64,000 bases of DNA from Rhodococcoides kyotonense (GCF_001645385.1 NZ_LVHI01000012.1:734169-798168), one strand, 5' to 3'. Positions 1 to 9,251 are shown, counted from the stretch's first letter. The notes: generated by a model from the sequence alone, not told the origin. Program-made: numbers and translations.

Positions 1-1
1 C

Positions 2-139
2 GCCGTCTACCGCCCGTTCGATCCGATCAAGAAGCGCTACTCCGTGCGGCATCTGCTGCGTCCGGTGCAGACGCGCATGCTCCCGGTCACCGCGGAAGGC
101 GTGGTCACCGTCGAAGCTGCGACGCGACGGGCCAGCTGA
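2..139 (+). CDS. C-terminal end of an unidentified protein (partial)
   Basis: An open frame enters from the left edge and runs 45 codons to a TGA at 137-139. The peptide begins AVYRPFDPIKKRYSVRHLL and ends in EAATRRAS. The other two frames of this strand are less protein-like, and the stop lies one base before the convergent stop of the next gene, which suits a real gene end. The residues are basic and aromatic with no motif I recognise. It abuts a steroid-catabolism block and may belong to it, but the sequence does not show this. Confidence 0.55.
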   Translation, partial: AVYRPFDPIKKRYSVRHLLRPVQTRMLPVTAEGVVTVEAATRRAS

Positions 140-140
140 G

Positions 141-1256
141 CTACCGCAGCTTCTCGAGTCGGCTGACGGCCTCCTCGAAGCCGGCGACCAGCTCGTCGAC
201 GACGTCGGCGACGGGTCTGATCTCGTTCATGCGGCCGACGATCTGCCCGACGGGCATCGCTACCACCTTGGAGTTCCCCGCCCTGTCGATGCGTTGATGC
301 GCCTCGCTGACCAGGATGTTCTGCAGCGGCATCGGTAGCGGATCGGGCGCATCCGGGGCGCTCCAAGCGTCGGTCCACTCGGTCTTGAGGAGCCGGGCGG
401 GCTTACCCGAGTAGATCCGCGTGCGGACCGTGTCGCTCGACGACGCCGCCAGCAACGCCTCCTGCATCGCCGACGGCTTACCCTCCTGCCGAGCGCCGAG
501 GCGGTATTCCGCGGTGGTCAGCCACGCCGATCCCATCCACACCCCCTGCGCACCGAGCGCGAGCGCGGCCGCGACCTGGCGTCCGCTACCGATGCCGCCC
601 GCCGCCAGAACGGACGCGTCGCCTGCCACGGCGTCGACGATCTCGGGCAGCAACACCATCGATCCGATCTCACCGGTATGACCCCCTGCTTCGTACCCCT
701 GAGCGATGACGATGTCGACGCCGTTCTCCACGTGTCGACGTGCGTGCTCGGCCTTGCCCGCCAGCGCCGCGACCGGCACCCCGTGCTCGTGCGCCTGTCC
801 GATCACGTCGGTCGGCGGAGACCCCAAGGCGTTGGCGATCAACGCGATTCGGTGCTTCAGTGCGACGTCGACGTGTGATCGCGCAACCGAGTGCAACCAT
901 CCGAGCACGCCTTCGTTGCGCGCCGAATCCGCTCCCAGCGGCGGGATTCCGAGGTGTTCGAGCGTGCGATCCACGAAAGCCCGATGTTCCGGCGGTATCA
1001 ACTGATTCAGATCGACGGCTGCGCCCTCGGTGGGTACCTTCGCCGGCATCACGATGTCGACGCCGTACGGCTTTCCTTCGGTGTTCTCGTCCATCCAGTT
1101 CAGTACTTCGTCGAGTTCGTCCGGGTCGTTGAAGCGCACACACCCCAGAACGCCCAGGCCACCCGCCCGACTGATCGCGGCCGCGACATCTTCCGACGGC
1201 GTGAAACCGTATATCGGATAGTCGATTCCGAACTTCTCGCAGAGATCTGTGTGCAT
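141..1256 (-). CDS. NAD(P)H-dependent flavin oxidoreductase, nitronate monooxygenase family
   Basis: A 371-residue TIM-barrel flavoprotein of the nitronate monooxygenase/2-nitropropane dioxygenase family. The N-terminus has the family pattern of a barrel strand followed by AAAISRAGGLGVLG. The segment GYEAGGHTG near residue 190 carries the conserved active-site His region, and AAGGIGSGRQ near residue 220 followed by ALGAQGVWMGSAW is the FMN phosphate-binding part. The gene starts one base after the fadD19 stop, so the two are surely co-transcribed. Enzymes of this family oxidise nitronates with FMN, but in steroid-degrading actinobacteria a relative (IpdC) acts in late ring degradation. The operon context makes a steroid-related role as likely as nitronate oxidation. 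Confidence 0.85.
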   Translation of the reverse strand: MHTDLCEKFGIDYPIYGFTPSEDVAAAISRAGGLGVLGCVRFNDPDELDEVLNWMDENTEGKPYGVDIVMPAKVPTEGAAVDLNQLIPPEHRAFVDRTLEHLGIPPLGADSARNEGVLGWLHSVARSHVDVALKHRIALIANALGSPPTDVIGQAHEHGVPVAALAGKAEHARRHVENGVDIVIAQGYEAGGHTGEIGSMVLLPEIVDAVAGDASVLAAGGIGSGRQVAAALALGAQGVWMGSAWLTTAEYRLGARQEGKPSAMQEALLAASSSDTVRTRIYSGKPARLLKTEWTDAWSAPDAPDPLPMPLQNILVSEAHQRIDRAGNSKVVAMPVGQIVGRMNEIRPVADVVDELVAGFEEAVSRLEKLR

Positions 1257-2891
1257 TCAGCTGCCTCGTGTCGCAGTCGTCAGTGAGTTCGTCTCGTCGG
1301 CCGGGCGCGCCTCGGTCTGTTCGGACGCCCATCGGTAGTCCGGTTTTCCTGCAGGCGAGCGCTTGATCTCGTCGACGAACCACACCGCACGCGGAACCTT
1401 GTATCCCGCAATGACTTTCCGGGCTTCGGCGTCGAGTTCGGCCAACGAGGGCCGATTCTCACCGCGAGCCTGCACGACGGCGGCGACCGTGTGACCGAGG
1501 CGATCATCCGGCACGCCGACGACGATGGCGTCGAACACTTCCGGGTGCGATTTCAATGCGCCCTCTACTTCCTCGGGGAACACCTTCTCGCCGCCGGTGT
1601 TGATCGACACCGAGCCACGGCCCAACATCGTGACGGTGCCGTCGGCCTCGACCTGCGCGTAGTCACCGGGGATCGAGTACCGGACACCGTGGATCTCCTT
1701 GAACGTCGCCGCCGTCTTCGCCTCGTCCTTGTAATAGCCGATCGGGATATGCCCGTGTCGCGCAAGCAATCCCGTCTTTCCGGACCCAGGTTCGACGGGA
1801 TGGCCGTCGTCACCCAGCACCGACGTCGACGCGTCGATTTTCACCCGCGGGCCACCCGTGTGCTCGGTTCCTTTCGCGACGACGCCGAGACCACCGAAGC
1901 CAGTTTCGGACGAGCCGATCGAGTCGGTGATCATTCGATTGGGCAGCAGTTCGAGGAATTTCTCCTTGATGCTCGGCGAGAACAGGGCTGCACTGCTTGC
2001 CATCAGGTACAGCGTCGACAGGTCGTACGGGGTGCCGTTCGGTCTGCCCGAGGTGAGGGCGTCGAGCATCGGTCGCGCCATTGCGTCGCCGGTGATGAAG
2101 ATCAGGTTGATGCCGTGCTTGTCGACGAGCTCCCAGATCACGTGGCCGTCGAAATCGGGATGCAGCACGGTCTTTCCGCCACCGAACAAGCTCTGGAAGG
2201 TGGCCCACTGCGCGCCGCCGTGGATCATCGGCGGGATCGGCATTCGCGTCATGGCCGGGTTGGCGGCGCCCATTTTCGCGAGATCCCACTCGTCGTCGAG
2301 ATATTCGCCCGTCATGAAATTGATGCCGCCTCCGAGCACGCGCCAGACGTCTTCCTGACGCCACATGACGCCTTTGGGACTGCCGGTCGTGCCGCCCGTG
2401 TACAGCATGTAGATGTCGTCGGGGCTGCGCTCGCCGAAGTCCCGTTCGGGAGAGGACTGCGCGAGCGCGTCGTCGTAGGTGACCTGTTCGCCGTCGCCGT
2501 CGATGACGACGGTCGTCGTCAACTGCGGGCACGTCGGCAGCACCGCAGCCACCTTGTCGCTGTAGCGCCCCTCGTGGATCAGAGCCACCATGTCCGAATT
2601 CTGGAAGATGTACTGTAACTCGTTCTCGACGTATCGATAGTTCACGTTGACGACGACGGCGCGGATCTTGAACACCGCGATCATCGCCTCGATCGCTTCG
2701 ATTCCGTTGCGGCTGTAGACCCCTACCTTGTCGCCGGGCCCTACGCCCTGTTTCTGCAGGTAGTGAGCCAGCCGGTTGGTGCGGTCTTCCATCTGCGCGT
2801 AGGTGATCTCCCGATCTCCACACACCAGTGCGACCCGGTCGGGAACCAGGTCGATTGCATGCTCCACGAGGTCTGCGATGTTGAGGGCCAC
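1257..2891 (-). CDS. fadD19: Steroid side-chain acyl-CoA synthetase FadD19-like
   Basis: A 544-residue member of the ANL adenylating family. Visible motifs are the P-loop [11 protein letters not shown] near residue 170, the segment GSSETGFG near residue 325, the hinge-side Asp in SIPGDYA, and the C-terminal catalytic Lys in [10 protein letters not shown]. Along most of its length it resembles M. tuberculosis FadD19 (Rv3515c), which makes CoA thioesters of C24-branched or cholesterol-derived steroid side chains. The start is a GTG, because the nearby ATG at 2895 is out of frame. It is divergent from an echA19-type gene, the same arrangement as in M. tuberculosis. A KstR-like palindrome lies in the shared promoter region, so induction by sterol-CoA metabolites is likely. 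Confidence 0.88.
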   Translation of the reverse strand: MALNIADLVEHAIDLVPDRVALVCGDREITYAQMEDRTNRLAHYLQKQGVGPGDKVGVYSRNGIEAIEAMIAVFKIRAVVVNVNYRYVENELQYIFQNSDMVALIHEGRYSDKVAAVLPTCPQLTTTVVIDGDGEQVTYDDALAQSSPERDFGERSPDDIYMLYTGGTTGSPKGVMWRQEDVWRVLGGGINFMTGEYLDDEWDLAKMGAANPAMTRMPIPPMIHGGAQWATFQSLFGGGKTVLHPDFDGHVIWELVDKHGINLIFITGDAMARPMLDALTSGRPNGTPYDLSTLYLMASSAALFSPSIKEKFLELLPNRMITDSIGSSETGFGGLGVVAKGTEHTGGPRVKIDASTSVLGDDGHPVEPGSGKTGLLARHGHIPIGYYKDEAKTAATFKEIHGVRYSIPGDYAQVEADGTVTMLGRGSVSINTGGEKVFPEEVEGALKSHPEVFDAIVVGVPDDRLGHTVAAVVQARGENRPSLAELDAEARKVIAGYKVPRAVWFVDEIKRSPAGKPDYRWASEQTEARPADETNSLTTATRGS

Positions 2892-2901
2892 GCATCGAAA
2901 A

Positions 2902-2915
2902 TAGAACGTGTTACT
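2902..2915. promoter_or_regulatory. KstR-like operator between fadD19 and echA19
   Basis: The 14-mer TAGAACGTGTTACT fits the KstR palindrome TnnAACnnGTTnnA at every defined base except the last. It lies in the 57-bp divergent intergenic region, where a TetR-family repressor could cover both promoters. KstR represses cholesterol-uptake and side-chain genes in mycobacteria and rhodococci, which matches both flanking genes. The identification rests on motif match and gene context only. Confidence 0.7.
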
Positions 2916-2948
2916 GTTTCTGGCAATAGCCGAGGATGGGGGATTTCG

Positions 2949-3758
2949 ATGACTTCCACAGCGTCACCTACCGAGGCCGCGCACGCCCTCGTCGAGAAGC
3001 GCGGACACGTCCTGATCGTCACGATGAATCGACCCGAGGCGCGCAATGCGCTGTCCGGCGAGATGATGACGATCATGCGTGACGCGTGGGATCGCGTCGA
3101 CTCCGATCCGGACATCCGCGTCGCCATCCTGACGGGCGCCGGTGGCGCGTTCTGTGCCGGTGCCGACCTGAAGGCGATGACGTCGACGCATCCCGGTGAC
3201 AGCTTTCGCGGTGGTGGATGGGACCTGTCGAAGATCGAGGCATTGCTCAAGGGGCGACGACTGTCCAAGCCGTTGATCGCTGCCGTCGAAGGACCTGCGA
3301 TTGCGGGCGGCACCGAAATCCTGCAGGGCACGGACATTCGCGTCGCGGGCGAGAGCGCGAAATTCGGTGTCTCCGAGGCGCGGTGGGGCCTGTTCCCGCT
3401 CGGTGGCTCGGCGGTGCGCCTCGTTCGCCAGATCCCGTACACCGTCGCGGCAGATATCCTGTTGACGGGCAGGCACATTCGGGCCGACGAGGCTCTGCAG
3501 ATCGGACTCGTCGGCCACGTCGTACCCGACGGCCAGGCGTTGACGAAAGCTCTGGAGCTCGCGGATCTGATCGCAGCGAACGGACCTCTGGCCGTTCAGG
3601 CCATCCTGCGCACCATCCGCGACACCGAAGGGATGCACGAGAACGACGCATTCGAGGTGGACGCGAAACTCGGCGTCGCCGTCTTCCAGAGTCAGGACGC
3701 CAAGGAGGGGCCGAGGGCGTTCAGCGAGAAGAGGGCGCCGAGGTTCGAGGGTCGGTAG
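2949..3758 (+). CDS. echA19: Enoyl-CoA hydratase EchA19-like (crotonase family)
   Basis: A 269-residue crotonase-fold protein. ATG 2949 was chosen over upstream in-frame codons because GAGGATGGGGG lies just before it and the upstream codons would overlap fadD19. The first oxyanion-hole segment is [11 protein letters not shown] near residue 68. [15 protein letters not shown] near residue 118 and [13 protein letters not shown] near residue 142 supply the second oxyanion glycine and the catalytic acid region. EchA19 (Rv3516) of M. tuberculosis hydrates steroid enoyl-CoA esters during cholesterol side-chain removal, and the divergent pairing with fadD19 supports the same role. It ends convergently against the FNR-type reductase gene. 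Confidence 0.85.
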   Translation: MTSTASPTEAAHALVEKRGHVLIVTMNRPEARNALSGEMMTIMRDAWDRVDSDPDIRVAILTGAGGAFCAGADLKAMTSTHPGDSFRGGGWDLSKIEALLKGRRLSKPLIAAVEGPAIAGGTEILQGTDIRVAGESAKFGVSEARWGLFPLGGSAVRLVRQIPYTVAADILLTGRHIRADEALQIGLVGHVVPDGQALTKALELADLIAANGPLAVQAILRTIRDTEGMHENDAFEVDAKLGVAVFQSQDAKEGPRAFSEKRAPRFEGR

Positions 3759-3779
3759 GGCGCTCCGCGCACGGGTGCG

Positions 3780-4526
3780 TCAGCGCAGAATCGCCTCTTC
3801 CGGGGTTCCGTTCTCGAGAAGCGCGCTCACCGTCGCCGCTTCCATGCCCGGCGAACCGCAGACCAGGACCTGATGGTTCGCGAAGGGTTCCTGCACGCCG
3901 ATCACGTCGGCGAGACTGCCTTCCCAACAGTGTTCCGGCCCGAAAAACGCTGCGGCCGAACCCAACTCGGCTCGAATGGCGTCGTTGAACCGATCCGGCC
4001 CCCACGGGTCGTCGAGCTGATCGACGACGGGGACCACCGTCAACCACGGCAATTGCGATACCAGGATCCACAGCAGATCCGACGCGTACAGATCGCGCGG
4101 AGACCGTCCTCCGACGTACAGCGTGACGTTCGGCGGTGACGGCCTTCGCGACAGATCGAGGATCAGCGAGCGCATCGGCGCCAAGCCGGTGCCACCGGCG
4201 ATCATGACGACGTCACGCCCCGAGTCGTCGACATGCAACGCACCACCCGGGTCGCTCAGCTGCCAAACGTCCCCTGGCCGAGTGTCGTTGACGATCGAAC
4301 CACTGACCCATCCCGCCGGAACTGCCCGGACATGGAACTCGAGTTTTCCGTCGAGCGACGGGGGCAGAGCGGGTGAATAACGCCGCGAGACTCGTGGATT
4401 CTGGGGGACGACGACCTCGACGGACTGACCCGGACTGAACGGAACTGCGTCTCCGACGAGACGGACCACGGCCAGATCGTTGCGTAGGCGGTGGTACTGA
4501 ACCACCTCGGCGTTCCACGTCTGCAT
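3780..4526 (-). CDS. Stand-alone FNR-type FAD/NAD(P)H reductase (flavohemoglobin reductase-like)
   Basis: About 248 residues containing only the ferredoxin-NADP reductase module. RRYSPA near residue 50 is the RxYS FAD-binding motif, AGGTGLAPMRS near residue 112 is the nucleotide-binding loop, and CGSPGM near the C-terminus is the NAD(P)H-binding loop. There is no globin domain and no ferredoxin-type CxxxxCxxC motif. It lies 30 bp downstream of a flavohemoglobin gene whose own reductase half it resembles, so it probably arose by duplication. The start is ATG 4526; GTG 4532 is an alternative. A plausible partner is the flavohemoglobin or the NO synthase oxygenase across the divergent promoter, which lacks a reductase domain of its own. 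Confidence 0.8.
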   Translation of the reverse strand: MQTWNAEVVQYHRLRNDLAVVRLVGDAVPFSPGQSVEVVVPQNPRVSRRYSPALPPSLDGKLEFHVRAVPAGWVSGSIVNDTRPGDVWQLSDPGGALHVDDSGRDVVMIAGGTGLAPMRSLILDLSRRPSPPNVTLYVGGRSPRDLYASDLLWILVSQLPWLTVVPVVDQLDDPWGPDRFNDAIRAELGSAAAFFGPEHCWEGSLADVIGVQEPFANHQVLVCGSPGMEAATVSALLENGTPEEAILR

Positions 4527-4556
4527 GGGCACCCAGCCTACAAGTGCGGCTGCGCA

Positions 4557-5711
4557 CTACCAGGGATCGTGATGCACGCTCGACAGATCGACGCCGCCTG
4601 CCTGGAGCCGGAACTTCGTGGTGTTGATCATCGACGGCGAACCGACGATCTGAATGTCGCGCCCTTCCCATCGACCGAACTCGGCGACCGTCTGGCCGAT
4701 CTGCCCGACGATCGGCGCGGTGTCGAAATGGTGGCCGTCGTGCATGTACCACCACGGGTCTTCCTCGGACTCGACGATGCCGACGACCGAAAGCCACGGA
4801 TTGGTCGACGCGATGTGCAGAAGCGTCGGCAAGTCGTATAGATCGCACGGATACTTGCCGGCGACGAACAGGTGCACGCGGGCGTTGTCCGTGCGCGACG
4901 CCATCTCCATCAGCTGCGCTCGGATCGGTGCGATTCCCGTTCCCGACGCGATCAGCAACCGGTCTCGCCCCTCCGCCGCCGTGTGACGCGTCATGCTCCC
5001 CAACGGCGAGCCGAGCGTCCACCGGTCGCCGATCGCGGTGTTCGCGACGATGGCCGGACTGACCCAGCCACCGGACACGCGTCGTACATGAAATTCGATC
5101 TGTCCTTCGGCGTTGGCCGGTATCGCGGGCGACAGGTATCGCCACATACGCGGCCGGCTCGGAATGGACACACTGACGTACTGCCCAGCGCTGTAATCCA
5201 TGGGTTGGTCGAGCTGCAGGCGGACGATCGACACGTCGTCGAGCACGCGGATGTGATCGACGACGGTGCCGTGCCACATCGGCGGTCCCTCGTCGGCGTT
5301 CGCGCCGTCCATCATCGCTCCCGCGATGACCGCGATGGCTTCACGCCAAGCGGAGTCGACGTCGTCGGTCCAGAGTTCGGTACCCGCGAATTGCTCGAGT
5401 GCGGAGATGAGGGCGTTGCCGACCGCGGTGTAGTGGGCATCGGTGACGCCGTACTTGCGATGGTCACGACCCAGTTGAGCGAGAAACGGAAGAACGCGAT
5501 CGAGTTCTTCGAGCTGGTCGACGACATGTGCGATCGCGGAGACCAACCTGTCGCGCTGGACGTCCATCGCTGCGGGAAAGAAGTCGCGCGCCTCCGGGTT
5601 GCGGGCGAACAGGATCGCGTAGAACGAACTGGTCAGCTTCTCGGGCCCACCCTCGACCGCCGCGACAGCCTTGAACGAGGCTCTGACAAGCGAGATCGCG
5701 CGAGCATCCAT
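4557..5711 (-). CDS. Flavohemoprotein (globin plus FNR reductase), type II-like
   Basis: About 384 residues. Residues 1-140 form a globin domain with the proximal heme His near residue 84 in GRDHRKYGV. An FNR module follows, with ASGTGIAPIRA as nucleotide loop and IVGSPSM as the NAD(P)H loop. The FAD motif reads RYLS, so the Tyr of RxYS is replaced by Leu, which is seen in divergent actinobacterial flavohemoglobins. ATG 5711 (MDARAIS) aligns with the usual globin start and has GGGGA 10 bp upstream; an in-frame ATG at 5765 would add 18 residues unlike a globin. Classical members dioxygenate NO to nitrate. The divergent members may have another electron donor or substrate, so NO detoxification is likely but not certain. 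Confidence 0.85.
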   Translation of the reverse strand: MDARAISLVRASFKAVAAVEGGPEKLTSSFYAILFARNPEARDFFPAAMDVQRDRLVSAIAHVVDQLEELDRVLPFLAQLGRDHRKYGVTDAHYTAVGNALISALEQFAGTELWTDDVDSAWREAIAVIAGAMMDGANADEGPPMWHGTVVDHIRVLDDVSIVRLQLDQPMDYSAGQYVSVSIPSRPRMWRYLSPAIPANAEGQIEFHVRRVSGGWVSPAIVANTAIGDRWTLGSPLGSMTRHTAAEGRDRLLIASGTGIAPIRAQLMEMASRTDNARVHLFVAGKYPCDLYDLPTLLHIASTNPWLSVVGIVESEEDPWWYMHDGHHFDTAPIVGQIGQTVAEFGRWEGRDIQIVGSPSMINTTKFRLQAGGVDLSSVHHDPW

Positions 5712-5945
5712 TGTTCGAAGTCCCCAATCCGCGCCCAGACGCGGGAAGTCGGCATTCTCGATCACCGTCTGTCGAACGCGGAGATCGAAGGTCGATCCGG
5801 AGAGTGTAGCTCAGCACGGTGATGCCGACCGGACGAAAACAGACCGTTCACCCCTGTAACACAAGATTCTCCGAACGACCTCGCCGGATTCCGCGGACGA
5901 GCCGACCGTGCATTCGAATTCTCGTGCGGCGCATCGTTTTCGGGC

Positions 5946-5974
5946 TTCCACGTCCTGGCCGAAGGCCCTAGGAT
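5946..5974 (+). promoter_or_regulatory. Predicted promoter of the NO synthase gene
   Basis: TTCCAC at 5946-5951 and TAGGAT at 5969-5974 are separated by 17 bp, a spacing typical of an actinobacterial housekeeping sigma promoter. Transcription would begin near 5981, giving a leader of about 50 nt before GTG 6031. This also argues against translation starting at the upstream in-frame ATG 5908. Confidence 0.45.
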
Positions 5975-6030
5975 CTGCGGGGTCCTTCAAGATCGACTTC
6001 TGTACCGAGCGAAACGGGGGTTTGCGCATC

Positions 6031-7188
6031 GTGACTGTCGCTGTCGGGGCGAGCCTGCAAGACCGGAACGAAAGTAGACAGCACGAAGAACTCGACCCGG
6101 ATCGAGTGCGTCGACTTCGTGAATGCGCAGAATTCTTCGACGCCCCGGAGTTGGCGCATCTGCGTCCGAGCCGCAAGGCCGAAGCGCTCACCGAGCTCGC
6201 GAACACCGGGACCTACCTGCAGACACCGGAGGAAATCCTCGTCGGCGCCAAACTGGCCTGGCGGAACCACGCGCGATGCGTCGGACGCAAGCACTGGCGC
6301 ACCCTCGAGCTGATCGACGCGCGACACGCGACGACAGCGCACGAGATCGCCGACGCATGCTTCGAACATCTGCGTCGCGCAACCAACGGCGGAGCCCTCA
6401 AGTCGATCGTCACCGTGGGCCCACCGCCGCTGCCCGACGGCCGTGAATATCGCATCGTCTCGCCTCAGCTGATCCGGTATGCGGGATACGACGACGGCAG
6501 AGGAAAGATCACCGGTGATCCCGCTCACATCGAGCTCACCCAACTTGCCATGCGGCTCGGGTGGCGTGGTGAAGGCTCACGGTTCGACGTTCTGCCCCTG
6601 ATCGTGTCCACGCCGGACGAACCGCTGCGATGGTTCGAGATCCCACGCGATCTGATCCTCGAAGTCGACTTCGTTCATCCCAATTACCAGTGGTTCGCGA
6701 AACTCGGACTCAAATGGCACGCGGTGCCCGCGGTATCCAACATGGACCTCGAAATCGGTGGAGTCCGCTACCCGTGCGCGCCGTTCAACGGCTGGTACGT
6801 CAACACCGAGGTCGGCGCCCGGAACTTCAGCGACCAGGATCGGTACGACATGCTGCCGACCATCGCGAAGAAGCTGCGCCTCGACATGCGCTCCGACCGC
6901 ACCCTGTGGAAGGACCGTGCGCTCGTCGAACTCAACCGCGCCGTGATCCACAGTTTCCGTGAGGCGGGCGCCTACATGGTGGACCACCACACCGTCGCGA
7001 AGCAGTTCGTGGACCACGTCGACCGCGAAGCCCAGGCGGGCCGCGCATGCCCGACGGATTGGACGTGGGTCAATCCGCCGATGTCGTCGGGCATCACCCC
7101 GACGTTCCACCGTCTGTACGACCCGCCGGACATGGACATCCGGCCGAACTTCGTGTCCCGTGGCGCATCGGGCTGCCCGTTCTCCTGA
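6031..7188 (+). CDS. nos: Bacterial nitric oxide synthase oxygenase
   Basis: About 385 residues covering the NOS oxygenase domain only, as in other bacterial NOS proteins. The heme-thiolate Cys is near residue 83 in WRNHARCVGRKHW. The arginine-binding Glu lies in NMDLEIGGVRYPCAPFNGWY, and TDWTWVNPPMS near the C-terminus belongs to the pterin/dimer region. The enzyme would oxidise L-arginine to citrulline and NO using electrons from a separate reductase. GTG 6031 was chosen because a predicted promoter lies at 5946-5974 and a GGGGG stretch precedes the codon; ATG 5908 would add 41 unlikely residues. A flavohemoglobin and an FNR-type protein lie divergently upstream and could supply electrons or remove NO. 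Confidence 0.9.
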   Translation: MTVAVGASLQDRNESRQHEELDPDRVRRLRECAEFFDAPELAHLRPSRKAEALTELANTGTYLQTPEEILVGAKLAWRNHARCVGRKHWRTLELIDARHATTAHEIADACFEHLRRATNGGALKSIVTVGPPPLPDGREYRIVSPQLIRYAGYDDGRGKITGDPAHIELTQLAMRLGWRGEGSRFDVLPLIVSTPDEPLRWFEIPRDLILEVDFVHPNYQWFAKLGLKWHAVPAVSNMDLEIGGVRYPCAPFNGWYVNTEVGARNFSDQDRYDMLPTIAKKLRLDMRSDRTLWKDRALVELNRAVIHSFREAGAYMVDHHTVAKQFVDHVDREAQAGRACPTDWTWVNPPMSSGITPTFHRLYDPPDMDIRPNFVSRGASGCPFS

Positions 7189-7247
7189 GCTGCGGGGGCC
7201 GGGGCTCGCTGCGGGGGGCATACCGCGGGCTTACCGCGCAGGTTGCT
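7189..7247. other. Spacer between nos and the 90-bp repeat array
   Basis: A short G-rich non-coding stretch after the nos stop. Together with the repeat array it makes the 470-bp gap between the convergent nos and hspR genes. No separate hairpin terminator is obvious here, so the inverted repeats in the array may do that job. Confidence 0.5.
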
Positions 7248-7660
7248 GCGAACGCGCAGGTTGCAACCTGCGCAGCAGCTGCAACGTGCGCAGACGGGCC
7301 GAGACAGCGAAACCCCGCGCCCACCGCGGACTTTTCAGCGAACGCGCACGTTGCAACCTGCGCAGCTGTTGCAACGTGCGCAGCAAGGCAAAGAGAGCGA
7401 AACCCCGCGCCCACCGCGCACGTTGCAGCGAACGCGCACGTTGCAACCTGCGCAGCTGCTGCAACGTGCGCAGCAAGGCAAAGAGAGCGAAACCCCGCGC
7501 CCACCGCGCACCTTTCAGCAAACGCGCACGTTGCAACCTGCGCAGCTGCTGCAACGTGCGCAGCAAGGGCCGAGGGAGGGAAACTCCCCGCCCACCGCGC
7601 ACCTTTCAGCAAACGCGCACGTTGCAACCTGCGCAGCAGCTGCAACGTGCGCAGCAAAGT
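7248..7660. repeat. Five tandem 90-bp repeats, each with a 12-bp inverted repeat
   Basis: Near-identical units begin at 7248, 7338, 7428, 7518 and 7609 (periods 90, 90, 90 and 91 bp); the last is truncated after its hairpin. Units 2 to 5 contain arms GCGCACGTTGCA and TGCAACGTGCGC around a 14-nt centre that is itself GC-rich. Unit 1 begins with an 18-bp perfect palindrome, CGCAGGTTGCAACCTGCG. Units are joined by a conserved linker, CGAAACCCCGCGCCCACCGC. The array fills the gap between two converging genes. All three forward frames stay open through it because the unit is nearly a multiple of three and lacks stops; I read it as non-coding. Confidence 0.85.
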
Positions 7661-8076
7661 CAGCGCTGGTTGCGCGGCTTCCAGACGACGAGGGCGTTGC
7701 GCTGCACCGGGACGAGATCGCGTCGGTAGCCGGCGTGAACATCTGCCAACTCCTGCGCGAGCTCGGCTACCCGCGCCTGCAGTGCCTCGACCTGGTTGGT
7801 CAGCTCGATGATGCGCTTGATGCCCGCGAGGTTGACGCCTTCGTCCTGCGACAGCCGCTGAACTTCGCGAAGCAGCGCCACGTCTCGCGGCGAGTACCGT
7901 CGCCCACCGCCGTTGGTGCGGTGGGGTGTGACGAGCCCGAGCCGGTCGTAGGTACGCAACGTCTGCGCGTGCATGCCGGCGAGCTGTGCCGCGACGGAGA
8001 TGACGAACACCTGCGCGTCGGGATCAGCGTGGCCGGGCCCCTGCGCGCCGGAGCCGGGAGGGGGAACCGTCATCAT
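7660..8076 (-). CDS. hspR: Heat-shock repressor HspR (MerR family)
   Basis: About 138 residues. The N-terminal third is a MerR-type winged helix: [20 protein letters not shown] then [20 protein letters not shown] coiled-coil region, [20 protein letters not shown], follows. HspR binds HAIR elements and represses the dnaK operon, with DnaK as co-repressor in Streptomyces and mycobacteria. It is the last gene of dnaK-grpE-dnaJ-hspR. ATG 8076 overlaps the dnaJ stop by 4 bp; ATG 8088 is a less likely longer alternative. Confidence 0.92.
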   Translation of the reverse strand: MMTVPPPGSGAQGPGHADPDAQVFVISVAAQLAGMHAQTLRTYDRLGLVTPHRTNGGGRRYSPRDVALLREVQRLSQDEGVNLAGIKRIIELTNQVEALQARVAELAQELADVHAGYRRDLVPVQRNALVVWKPRNQR

Positions 8077-9251
8077 GCACCTGCCCACCCGGCCCGCGGG
8101 TCGAATCCGCTGGCCTTCTCTGCTTCCAGATAGGCATGCAAGGCTTCGGTGGCCGGATCGTCGAGCTTCTGCGGCACCGCGACCTTGACCGTGACCATCA
8201 GGTCACCGGGTGTTCCGGCCTTCTTCGGAACGCCGCGTCCACGCACACGCAGCACGCGGCCGTCGACCGTTCCCGGCGGAACCTTCACTCCGACGCGGCC
8301 GTCGAGCGTGGGGACGGACAGCGTCGTCCCGAGCACGAGCTCGCCGTAGCTGACCGGGACCGTGACCGTCAGGTCGTCGCCGGTGCGTCCGAAGACCTTG
8401 TCGGGCCGGACACGGACGGTGACGTACAAATCGCCCGACGGTGCTCCACGCAGCCCGGCTTCGCCCTGGCCTGCGAGGCGGATCTTCTGGCCGTCCGAAA
8501 CTCCTGGTGGGACGCGCACGGTGATGGTGCGCGTGCGGTTCTGCACACCGGTTCCGCGGCAGTCGTCGCACGGGTCGTCGATGATCGAGCCGGTTCCGCG
8601 GCAGTCGTCGCACGGCTCGCTGAATCCGAACGCACCCTGGTTGCGGTTGACGACGCCGGCGCCGTTGCACCTCGGGCACACCCGCGGACTGGTTCCGGGC
8701 TTGGCCCCGCTGCCGTGACACGTGGTGCACGACGACGGGCTCGTGAGCCGCAGCGGAACGGTGACGCCCTGGGTGGCCTCGCGGAAACCGAGAGTCGTCT
8801 CGGTTTCGACGTCGCTGCCACGCCGCGGCCGATTGCTCGCGGTGCGTTGCTGGCCACCGCCGCGATTGAACAAACCACCGAACAGGTCGCCGATGCCGCC
8901 GTCACCGCCGCCTTGACCGAAGATGTCGCCGACGTCGAACGTCTGTCCGCCACCACCGAACCCGCCTGCGCCTGGATTGAACCCACCGCCACCGCCGCGA
9001 CCGAAGCCGCCCGACGCGAACAGCCGTCGAGCTTCGTCGTATTCCTTGCGCTTGGCCGGGTCGGTCAGCACGGACTTGGCCTCGCTGACGGCCTTGAACC
9101 GCTGCTCGGCCTCGGCGTTGCCCGGGTTGGCGTCGGGATGGTTGTCCCTGGCCAACTTTCGGTACGCCTTGGTGATTTCTTCCGTGGTGGCGCTGGAGGA
9201 AACGCCCAGCTCCTTGTAGAAGTCCTTCTCGATCCACTCCCGCTGGCTCAC
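8073..9251 (-). CDS. dnaJ: Chaperone protein DnaJ (J domain, zinc fingers)
   Basis: A 392-residue class A J-protein. The J domain occupies residues 9-75 and carries the HPD tripeptide in [11 protein letters not shown] Gly/Phe-rich segment follows. The zinc-finger domain has four CxxCxGxG units: [24 protein letters not shown] and CDDCRGTG. The C-terminal substrate-binding domains complete the usual length. The start is a GTG behind GAGGAGGAAA. It delivers substrates to DnaK and stimulates its ATPase. The gene lies 31 bp after grpE and overlaps hspR, so it is co-regulated through HspR. Confidence 0.95.
   Translation of the reverse strand: MSQREWIEKDFYKELGVSSSATTEEITKAYRKLARDNHPDANPGNAEAEQRFKAVSEAKSVLTDPAKRKEYDEARRLFASGGFGRGGGGGFNPGAGGFGGGGQTFDVGDIFGQGGGDGGIGDLFGGLFNRGGGQQRTASNRPRRGSDVETETTLGFREATQGVTVPLRLTSPSSCTTCHGSGAKPGTSPRVCPRCNGAGVVNRNQGAFGFSEPCDDCRGTGSIIDDPCDDCRGTGVQNRTRTITVRVPPGVSDGQKIRLAGQGEAGLRGAPSGDLYVTVRVRPDKVFGRTGDDLTVTVPVSYGELVLGTTLSVPTLDGRVGVKVPPGTVDGRVLRVRGRGVPKKAGTPGDLMVTVKVAVPQKLDDPATEALHAYLEAEKASGFDPRAGWAGA

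Noticed and set aside
7248..7660. CRISPR array
   Set aside because: The 90-bp units are contiguous copies with no unique spacers, and no cas gene is nearby.
7047..7811. Long forward frames running through the 90-bp repeats, coding for repeated Ala/Thr/Asn/Pro peptides
   Set aside because: All three frames are open because the unit lacks stop codons. The frames begin inside nos and end inside hspR, and no ribosome-binding site is present.
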